DNA of 8,780 nucleotides from Oscillospiraceae bacterium (GTDB lineage Bacteria; Bacillota; Clostridia; Oscillospirales; Oscillospiraceae), in assembly GCA_017458025.1 (NCBI GenBank), contig JAFTGG010000221.1, forward strand, positions 1 to 8,780, in the 5' to 3' direction. Positions within the stretch are counted from its first letter, which is position 1, and each line of letters starts with the position of its first letter. The notes under the pieces were generated by a model. That model did not search any database, was not told the origin of the DNA, and saw nothing but the letters and a program-made list of their open reading frames with translations. The position numbers were made by a program, and so were the translations under genes. Below are positions 1 through 4,478 of this stretch, piece after piece.

Positions 1-98
1 AAGCCGCGGGCCCTTGCGCGCCGTACGATTTCTTCGACGCTCATGCGCCCGTCGTAGGACGCGGCGGAGTGGGTGTGCAGATCGAGCTTTACGTTCAT
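1..98 (-). CDS. PHP-domain metal-dependent phosphoesterase, N-terminal fragment (cut by window edge)
   Basis: Only the first 32 residues are inside the window; the rest lies beyond position 1. The protein opens MNVKLDLHTHSAASYDGRMS. The DLHTHS motif (His8 and His10) is the first metal-binding HxH motif of the PHP (polymerase and histidinol phosphatase) superfamily, whose members hydrolyse phosphate esters with two or three metal ions. Its ATG overlaps the stop codon of the upstream ATP-grasp gene as ATGA, so the two are very probably co-transcribed and translationally coupled; no strong independent ribosome site is visible. The substrate cannot be told from this fragment. Family call is firm, function is open. 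Confidence 0.85.
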   Translation of the reverse strand, partial: MNVKLDLHTHSAASYDGRMSVEEIVRRARARG

Positions 99-1201
99 CG
101 CTTCAACACCGTCGCTTTCAGATACGCCCGCATCGGCGCGGGGTCGTCCCTGTCTGCGAGCGCCTCGCGCGCGCGGAGCATGTCCGCGACGCCCGCGCCC
201 GCCTCGCGCAGCCGCCCATGCCGGACGAGCGCCAGCGTCGCGAGCGTGTCGTTGAGCAAAAAGCGCATGCGCACGCCGGTTTGGTAGTCGCAGGGCCGGT
301 ATTCGACGCGTTTGCCCGACGCCGCTTCGGCGTAGCGCAGGGCGATGGGCGAGCCGGCGAGCGTCGTCAGCGGGAAGCTGCCCCAGACGCGGGGATTGAC
401 CTCCAAAATATAGCCGCCCTTGAACTCGACCATCGCCAGGCCGACGAAGCCAAACGATTGCAGCAGCCGGTACGCCGCGTCGATCTTCTCCGCGTCGAAG
501 ACGCTCTCGCAGCACGCGGACGGCCCGCCGGAGATCGGATACTCGCGCACGCGGCGGTGGCAGAACGCGCCGATGAGCCGGCTCTCGCGGTCCAGCAGCA
601 CGCACGCGCTGTTGCCGGCGCCCTCCACGACCTCCTGTACGATGGGCGTGGGGTCATAGCGCCGCATGGACGCGAGCGCCTTGTCGAGCTCCGCCGCGTC
701 GCGCGCGACGGCGTAGCGGTCGGCGGCGGTGAGGCCGAACTTCTCGCCGCAGCGCGGCTTGACGATGACGGGGTAAGCGTCCGGCGCGGCGTCATACTCC
801 CGCGGCACGGGCAGGCCCAGCTCGGCCGCGCGTCGGTGCACCGCCTCCTTGTCGTTGACCGCGTCGAGCACGTCGGGCGGAGAGATGAGGAAATCGCACC
901 GCGGCGCGAACGTCTCCCGCGCGCGGCTGACGGCGTTCAGCGTCGCCGCGCCGACGGGGAACAGCACGGGTCGGCCGTATGGTTGCATCAGCGCGATGAG
1001 CCGCTCCGTATATGCGCTGTCGTCCGCTTTGCCGTCTATCCAGCGGCGCTCGGCGACATAGCGCGATGAGAACGCCGGCGGGGTCACGTTCGTATCGCTG
1101 CGCGTCTGCGCGGCGGCGACGCGATATCCCGCGCGGCCGAACGTCCGCGCGGCGCTGATCGCCGACCGGTATTTCGCGTCTGTGAGAATGACTGTCTTCA
1201 T
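95..1201 (-). CDS. ATP-grasp domain ligase (carboxylate-amine/thiol ligase type)
   Basis: This 368-residue protein starts with a small alpha/beta region (MKTVILTDAKYRSAISAART) like the pre-ATP-grasp domain of biotin carboxylase-type enzymes. The ATP-grasp fold follows: YPVIVKPR at 143-150, whose Lys148 is the likely ATP-binding lysine; the hinge strand IVQEVVEGAG at 187-196; GGPSACCES at 225-233; and the metal-binding LEVNPR at 266-271, where Glu267 and Asn269 would hold magnesium. Such enzymes join a carboxylate to an amine or thiol through an acyl-phosphate; the substrate is not evident. The frame is open 55 codons further upstream, but that stretch has no family features, so I chose the ATG where the domain begins. 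This ATG has no good ribosome site. A weak promoter-like pair (TTGCTT at 1237-1232, 17 bp, TATCGT at 1214-1209) would place the transcript start almost at the ATG. It overlaps the downstream PHP gene by ATGA. Confidence 0.85.
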   Translation of the reverse strand: MKTVILTDAKYRSAISAARTFGRAGYRVAAAQTRSDTNVTPPAFSSRYVAERRWIDGKADDSAYTERLIALMQPYGRPVLFPVGAATLNAVSRARETFAPRCDFLISPPDVLDAVNDKEAVHRRAAELGLPVPREYDAAPDAYPVIVKPRCGEKFGLTAADRYAVARDAAELDKALASMRRYDPTPIVQEVVEGAGNSACVLLDRESRLIGAFCHRRVREYPISGGPSACCESVFDAEKIDAAYRLLQSFGFVGLAMVEFKGGYILEVNPRVWGSFPLTTLAGSPIALRYAEAASGKRVEYRPCDYQTGVRMRFLLNDTLATLALVRHGRLREAGAGVADMLRAREALADRDDPAPMRAYLKATVLKR

Positions 1202-1273
1202 AGTGGTTACGATACCATAAGCACGCGGCAAAAGCAAGCGCCGCGGCGCGGAGGTCAAAATCTTCACCGAGCC

Positions 1274-1302
1274 TTGCAAATGATTATGCGATATGGTATT
1301 AT
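1274..1302 (+). promoter_or_regulatory. Promoter for the membrane protein gene at 1353
   Basis: TTGCAA (1274-1279) and TATTAT (1297-1302) are separated by exactly 17 bp, a good match to a vegetative sigma-70/sigma-A promoter. Transcription would begin near 1309, leaving a leader of about 45 nt before the TTG start at 1353. It is the best promoter in the 151-bp gap between the divergent genes. Confidence 0.65.
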
Positions 1303-1340
1303 GGCCCGCAAGGTAGCGACAAATCGAACTATAACGGAAC

Positions 1341-1345
1341 AGAGG
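1341..1345 (+). promoter_or_regulatory. Ribosome binding site that supports the TTG start at 1353
   Basis: AGAGG lies 7 nt before TTG at 1353. The nearby ATG at 1367 is out of frame, and the next in-frame methionine falls inside the first membrane segment, so the TTG is the credible start. Confidence 0.7.
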
Positions 1346-1352
1346 TATCCTT

Positions 1353-2117
1353 TTGAAAAGAGTCAAATGTCTGGATTGGTATCAAAAGCTGGTCTTATTT
1401 TTCATGGCCATCATGGTCTTCGTGTTTGCGGCGGTCTATGCCGTGACCGTCGCCCGAGAGGGCTTTGCATATAAGGGCGCAATTCTTATCCCCGATCAGG
1501 AAAATGACAATATGATATATTCCGGAAAAGTCCGAGGAGAGCAAGCCGCCTTTATCGTATATGCAGACAAGACCGTGGAGTTCCGATACGGCGATAAAAC
1601 ATACGGCCCCTATACCGCCAAGGAAGACCCGACCGCTATTCCGAAGGACAGCGGAATGAGCGGCTCTATGACCGGAGTAGAGCTGAGTCGCGGAAAGGAT
1701 ATCCTCTTTCGCGGGGGCGTGCTGGATTCCGGAAGCCGGCGCCGGCTGTACAACGAGGATGGGAGCGTAGATATTTCGGAGTTTTCAGTGACGGCGAGTA
1801 ATGGAATCGTAACAGACGAAAAGGGGAATGAAATCGACCCGATGGAGCCTTCCGCCGCCACCATACTTGATTTGATGGCCGGCCCTGAGTTGACTCACAA
1901 AGGCGAATGGCTCGCGTGGTTCGGCGGTGTATTTGTCTGCATCGCTGCGGCAATTTCCATTTTGTTTGCGGAGGAACTGTTCCGTTGGAGCTTAGCGTTC
2001 CGAATCCGCGATGCGGACAGGGCGGAACCGTCTGACTGGATCATTATGGGTCGATATATCACTTGGACTTTTTTGCCCATTGCGGCAATGATACTTTTTC
2101 TTGTGGGTCTTCAATAA
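1353..2117 (+). CDS. Membrane protein of unknown function with three transmembrane segments and an outside domain
   Basis: The 254-residue product is not a family I recognise. It begins with a basic, signal-anchor-like N-terminus (MKRVK) and a hydrophobic segment at about 12-34. A hydrophilic region of about 150 residues (35-185) follows, rich in short beta-type stretches (FIVYADKTVEFRYGDKTYG). Two more hydrophobic segments lie at about 186-206 and 236-253. The arginine-rich loop between them (207-235) should be cytoplasmic by the positive-inside rule, which puts the large domain outside the cell. Translation starts at TTG, backed by AGAGG 7 nt upstream. A near-consensus promoter precedes it and a long palindrome follows the stop, so it looks monocistronic. 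Its DNA is clearly less GC-rich than the neighbouring genes, with codons such as ATA, GGA and CGA used freely, which may mean later acquisition. A sensor or envelope role is possible but not shown. Confidence 0.75.
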   Translation: MKRVKCLDWYQKLVLFFMAIMVFVFAAVYAVTVAREGFAYKGAILIPDQENDNMIYSGKVRGEQAAFIVYADKTVEFRYGDKTYGPYTAKEDPTAIPKDSGMSGSMTGVELSRGKDILFRGGVLDSGSRRRLYNEDGSVDISEFSVTASNGIVTDEKGNEIDPMEPSAATILDLMAGPELTHKGEWLAWFGGVFVCIAAAISILFAEELFRWSLAFRIRDADRAEPSDWIIMGRYITWTFLPIAAMILFLVGLQ

Positions 2118-2120
2118 TTC

Positions 2121-2179
2121 ATGTTAGGCCTTGCTTTAAAAATGGTCACGTTGCCCATTTTTAAAGCAAGGCCTAACAT
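2121..2179. repeat. Perfect 25-bp inverted repeat (palindromic element or terminator of the 1353 gene)
   Basis: The left arm 2121-2145 (beginning ATGTTAGGCC) is matched base for base by the right arm 2155-2179 (ending GGCCTAACAT) around a 9-nt loop. The hairpin starts 3 nt after the stop of the membrane protein gene. It is longer and less GC-rich than the other terminators here and is not followed by a T run. A mobile palindromic repeat, or a hairpin protecting the 3' end of the mRNA, is as likely as a simple terminator. Confidence 0.8.
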
Positions 2180-2182
2180 CTG

Positions 2183-2208
2183 ATCAAAAGCTTCCCAAGG
2201 CTTTTGAT
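2183..2208. repeat. Second inverted repeat, 9-bp stem
   Basis: ATCAAAAGC (2183-2191) pairs exactly with GCTTTTGAT (2200-2208) around an 8-nt loop. It directly follows the 25-bp palindrome. Its right arm can instead pair with the next block downstream. Confidence 0.65.
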
Positions 2209-2229
2209 AGCGCCGGAGGCGCGTCAAAA
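2202..2229. repeat. Third inverted repeat, competing with the second
   Basis: TTTTGA (2202-2207) pairs with TCAAAA (2224-2229), and inside it GCGCC (2210-2214) pairs with GGCGC (2218-2222) around a GGA loop. A small 2x1 internal loop separates the two helices. Because TTTTGA is also part of the 2183-2208 stem, the outer helix and that stem cannot both form. Confidence 0.55.
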
Positions 2230-2239
2230 ATGGCAAAAG

Positions 2240-2278
2240 GGACGCGTGGAACGATTTTTCCGTTGCGTCCGACGGAAA
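2240..2278. repeat. Two overlapping, mutually exclusive inverted repeats
   Basis: GGACGC (2240-2245) pairs with GCGTCC (2265-2270), with GGAA/TTCC as an inner helix. Alternatively TTTCCGT (2257-2263) pairs with ACGGAAA (2272-2278), whose loop contains that GCGTCC. The two structures exclude each other. The -35 box proposed for the next gene lies inside this block. Confidence 0.5.
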
Positions 2279-2291
2279 TTCGTGATATACT
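2263..2291 (+). promoter_or_regulatory. Extended -10 promoter for the small gene at 2334
   Basis: TGATATACT (2283-2291) is an extended -10 element with TATACT at 2286-2291. A weak -35 candidate TTGCGT (2263-2268) sits 17 bp upstream. Transcription would begin near 2298, giving a short leader. Confidence 0.55.
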
Positions 2292-2333
2292 GTAAACTAC
2301 CGGTTATATGGCGCGGAGAAAGGCGGCGAGAGA

Positions 2334-2549
2334 ATGGCGGATAAAAAACCGGACGATAAAGAACTTGACTTCTACGCCGTTATGGCCGATCTGAACCTTC
2401 AGGCGCAAGACAAGGAGCTGGAGTCGCTGGCGAACCTGACGTTGCTGCAAAGCGGCTTCGACCCCGACGCGATGAGTCCGGAGGAGCAAAAGCGCCGCGA
2501 CCTTGACGAGCGCCTGAAGAAAATCATCAGCGATCTGGATACGGATTAA
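2334..2549 (+). CDS. Small acidic hypothetical protein, 71 residues
   Basis: I do not recognise this protein. It is rich in Asp, Glu, Lys and Leu, has no cysteine and no membrane segment, and looks almost wholly helical. The last part (MSPEEQKRRDLDERLKKIIS) has the charge pattern of an amphipathic or coiled-coil helix. It is likely a soluble cytoplasmic protein. Support for it being real comes from an ATG start with a purine-rich ribosome site (AAAGGCGG at 2319-2326, 7 nt upstream), an extended -10 promoter, and a terminator just past its stop. Codon use is like that of the GC-rich neighbours, unlike the lower-GC gene before it. No function can be assigned. Confidence 0.7.
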   Translation: MADKKPDDKELDFYAVMADLNLQAQDKELESLANLTLLQSGFDPDAMSPEEQKRRDLDERLKKIISDLDTD

Positions 2550-2553
2550 AACC

Positions 2554-2581
2554 AAAAGGGCTTCCGTCCGGAAGCCCTTTT
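2554..2581. terminator. Bidirectional intrinsic terminator between convergent genes
   Basis: AAAAGGGCTTCC (2554-2565) pairs with GGAAGCCCTTTT (2570-2581) around a GTCC loop. The T run works in both directions, so it can end both the small gene at 2334-2549 and the convergent regulator gene. The stop codon of the latter overlaps its edge at 2580-2582. Confidence 0.85.
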
Positions 2582-2735
2582 ACTTCTCGTTTTCCTGCCG
2601 ATCTGCCCAGGTGGTGAGGATCTTTTCCGCCATCTTGGACGGCGACCACTCGCGCTTTTCCGCCTCGCGCTCGATGCGCTCCTTGGTGCGGGGCGGCACG
2701 CGGATGGTCATGACTTCGGTCTTTTTCTCCTGCAT
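2580..2735 (-). CDS. Ribbon-helix-helix (Arc/CopG-type) DNA-binding protein
   Basis: The 51-residue product MQEKKTEVMTIRVPPRTKER... has the ribbon-helix-helix layout. A short beta strand (about 6-14, TEVMTIRVP) with alternating polar residues would dock in the DNA major groove as a dimer. Helix 1 is at about 16-29 and helix 2 starts at SPSKMAEKILTTW. A turn (REWSPSK) separates the helices. Such proteins are dimeric repressors that often regulate themselves. The frame stays open upstream, but GGGGTG (2747-2742) sits 6 nt before the ATG at 2735, which decides the start; the ATG at 2741 is too close to it. Its promoter region contains a perfect 16-bp inverted repeat shared with the divergent gene at 2861, a likely target. 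It could also serve an unlinked partner, but no toxin-like gene follows it. Confidence 0.8.
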   Translation of the reverse strand: MQEKKTEVMTIRVPPRTKERIEREAEKREWSPSKMAEKILTTWADRQENEK

Positions 2736-2747
2736 ATGCATCACCCC

Positions 2748-2813
2748 TTTGTATACATTGTAATCACGAGCGGATTGACAAAATAGGATTACAAGAGTTA
2801 CAATGTATACAAA
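2748..2813. promoter_or_regulatory. Long inverted repeat, probable operator in a divergent promoter region
   Basis: TTTGTATACATTGTAA (2748-2763) is repeated exactly in inverted form as TTACAATGTATACAAA (2798-2813), 34 bp apart. Each arm holds the self-complementary TGTATACA (2750-2757 and 2804-2811). A further half-site GATTACAA (2787-2794) is the inverse of TTGTAATC (2758-2765). The left arm reaches the ribosome site of the regulator gene and the right arm covers the -10 box of the 2861 gene. The ribbon-helix-helix protein encoded next door is the obvious candidate ligand, though TGTATACA is also typical of GntR-family sites. Confidence 0.7.
2775..2804 (+). promoter_or_regulatory. Promoter for the gene at 2861
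   Basis: Perfect -35 TTGACA (2775-2780) and -10 TACAAT (2799-2804) are spaced 18 bp apart. The -10 box lies within the right arm of the inverted repeat, so a protein bound there would block RNA polymerase. A mirror-image TACAAT lies on the minus strand at 2762-2757 facing the regulator gene, but without a good -35 box. Confidence 0.7.
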
Positions 2814-2860
2814 TAGTTTGCGTAAAAGACAGCGGAGCATGCAAAAAGAGGTAAGGGAAC

Positions 2861-3244
2861 ATGGCTGAGAATAACAATCTTGAGTTGGAGATGCAAAACT
2901 ATCGGAAGTATCTCACGGGTAAAACGGTCTTTTGCGACAGCGATTCGCCGGAAACCGCGCGGTACGCCGCTTTTTTGCGCGAACGGAGCGCGGAATGGGG
3001 GCTCGCCGCGGTGCTGGGGCGCGCGGACGTGGAGCACCTGGATTTCGACGGCCTCGTTGCCCGCGCGGACGTGTTTGTGTTGACGCCGGACGACGGGCGG
3101 TATCAGGCGTTTCTGCAAAAGGTGGTGGCGGCGGGCAAGCGCTTCATCATCGTGGGCAAGCTGAACACGGCGATGTACAAGGAGCTGTCGGCGATGCTGC
3201 AAAAGCCGCTGATGGTCGGCGCGAACACCTTCGCGCTGTTATAA
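2861..3244 (+). CDS. Hypothetical cytoplasmic alpha/beta protein, 127 residues
   Basis: I do not recognise the family. The sequence alternates predicted strands and helices: KTVFCDSD (21-28), a helix around ETARYAAFLRERS, a strand-like DVFVLTP (70-76), a helix around YQAFLQKVVAAG, a strand KRFIIVG (93-99), and a final helix and strand. It resembles a small Rossmann-like or flavodoxin-like fold but lacks a glycine-rich nucleotide loop, signal peptide or membrane segment. ATG at 2861 is backed by AAAGAGGT (2845-2852). The gene has its own strong promoter, which overlaps the proposed operator of the divergent ribbon-helix-helix regulator, and ends at a strong terminator. It is therefore a single-gene unit, probably under that regulator's control. 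No function is proposed. Confidence 0.75.
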   Translation: MAENNNLELEMQNYRKYLTGKTVFCDSDSPETARYAAFLRERSAEWGLAAVLGRADVEHLDFDGLVARADVFVLTPDDGRYQAFLQKVVAAGKRFIIVGKLNTAMYKELSAMLQKPLMVGANTFALL

Positions 3245-3250
3245 AAGGAT

Positions 3251-3286
3251 AAAAAGAAAGGCTGCGCCGCAGCCTTTCTTTTTTTT
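3251..3286. terminator. Strong bidirectional intrinsic terminator between convergent units
   Basis: AAAAAGAAAGGCTGC (3251-3265) pairs perfectly with GCAGCCTTTCTTTTT (3269-3283) around a 3-nt loop, with T continuing to 3286. It can end the plus-strand gene stopping at 3244, and the minus-strand three-gene operon whose last stop is at 3291. Confidence 0.9.
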
Positions 3287-3290
3287 GCGC

Positions 3291-4478
3291 TTATTCGATG
3301 GGGATCTTGATCTTCACGTCGCTGACCGGATACGCGGCGCAGGCGTGGACATAGCCGAAGTCCTTGTCCGCGGCGCGGCGGCCGTCGCCCTCGGGGCAGA
3401 TATACACGTTGCCCGAAAGCACCTTCGTGCGGCAGAAGCCGCACTCGCCGCTGCGGCAGCCCGTTTCGATGCGGATACCCGCGCGTTCGAGCGCCACGAC
3501 GAGGCTCTCCGTCGCCTTGGCGGGGATCACGTCCTCATGGACGCCGCGCACGACGGTGAGCTGGAACGTCTGATCCCTGACCTCCTGCGGATAGCCCTCA
3601 AAGGCCGTGATATCCTTCGCCTGGCCGAACACCTCGAAGCGCACGCGGCGCTGCGGCGGGTTCAGCTTCGCGAGCTCGCCGCGCAGGAACGTATACATGA
3701 CCTGCGGGCCGCAGATGAAGTAGGTCGTGTCGTCGGCGGAGTACTTCTTGATAAGCTCCGCGGTGAGGAAGCCGCGCTCGCCGGCCCAGTCGGGCTCGTC
3801 GCCGGAGAGGACGTGGACGATGCGCAGCTTGTCGCTGTGGAGCCGGTCCAGCTCGTCCTTGAGCGCGATGTCGTCGCTGGAGACCGAGCCGAACAGGATC
3901 GTGAGATCCATGTCGAGCGTGCCGTGGGCGATCTCGCGCGCCATAGAGGCGAACGGCGTGATGCCGACGCCGCCGGCGAGCGCCACGACGTGCTTCGCGT
4001 CGCGCAGCGGCTCGTAGTAAAACTGTCCGCAGCCGATCATGCCGCGATACTTGTCGCCGGCCTTGACGTTGTCGTTGACGTAGTCGCAGATAAAGCCGTC
4101 GCCCTTGCTGCGGCGCAGTGGGATCTCAACGATCGCGTGCTCGTCGAGCCGCGCCTGATCCGGGGCGGAGCTGTTGGAGTACGGGCGGGAGATCAGGCTT
4201 TCGCCGATGGGGAAGTCGACGACCATGAACTGCCCCGCGTAGAACGGCGGCAGCTTCTTGCCGTCCTGCCGCTCGAAGCGGACGGTGGTCGCGGTCTTGC
4301 TGGCGGGACGCACATCGGTCACGACGAGGTCCAGCTTGCCGGGGTGCCACTCGCGGGCGACGTTGCCGATGGGGTCGTCCTTCACGGGCACGGGGGAGGC
4401 GTTTTCAAACGCGGCGAGGCGCGCCTTGGAGACGCGGGAGGCGCCGCCGACGTCCTTCAAAAATCCTTTGACCTTCAT
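3291..4478 (-). CDS. FAD/NAD(P)H ferredoxin-reductase-type protein with C-terminal [2Fe-2S] domain
   Basis: This 395-residue protein moves electrons from NAD(P)H through FAD to a [2Fe-2S] cluster. After an N-terminal extension of about 45 residues comes a ferredoxin-NADP+ reductase-like barrel with the FAD motif RPYS (98-101). The nucleotide-binding half has GGVGITPF (169-176) and CGPQ (256-259). From about 305 a plant-type ferredoxin domain follows, with cluster ligands Cys341, Cys346, Cys349 and Cys380 in the pattern CX4CX2C...C. The order matches oxygenase reductases such as the benzoate or xylene type and Hcr, but no oxygenase or hybrid-cluster gene is present. Its ATG directly follows the stop of the upstream flavoprotein (TAAATG), with a perfect AAGGAGG (4493-4487) 8 nt before it, so the two are made together. 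The likely partner is that flavoprotein, as electron acceptor; this is inference. Confidence 0.88.
   Translation of the reverse strand: MKVKGFLKDVGGASRVSKARLAAFENASPVPVKDDPIGNVAREWHPGKLDLVVTDVRPASKTATTVRFERQDGKKLPPFYAGQFMVVDFPIGESLISRPYSNSSAPDQARLDEHAIVEIPLRRSKGDGFICDYVNDNVKAGDKYRGMIGCGQFYYEPLRDAKHVVALAGGVGITPFASMAREIAHGTLDMDLTILFGSVSSDDIALKDELDRLHSDKLRIVHVLSGDEPDWAGERGFLTAELIKKYSADDTTYFICGPQVMYTFLRGELAKLNPPQRRVRFEVFGQAKDITAFEGYPQEVRDQTFQLTVVRGVHEDVIPAKATESLVVALERAGIRIETGCRSGECGFCRTKVLSGNVYICPEGDGRRAADKDFGYVHACAAYPVSDVKIKIPIE

Noticed and set aside
14..1069. 351-codon open frame on the plus strand
   Set aside because: Antisense to the ATP-grasp gene; Arg/Ala-rich without any domain.
1202..1366. 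Upstream extension of the ATP-grasp gene by 55 codons
   Set aside because: The extension has no family features, overlaps the promoter and start of the divergent membrane protein gene, and the family normally begins at the MKTVILTDA-type strand.
2736..2840. Longer form of the ribbon-helix-helix protein
   Set aside because: It would run through the operator repeat and promoter elements; the ribosome site GGGGTG is placed for the ATG at 2735.
2580..3244. Toxin-antitoxin pair formed by the ribbon-helix-helix protein and the 127-residue protein
   Set aside because: The genes are divergent rather than in one operon, and the larger protein lacks RelE, PIN or other toxin signatures.
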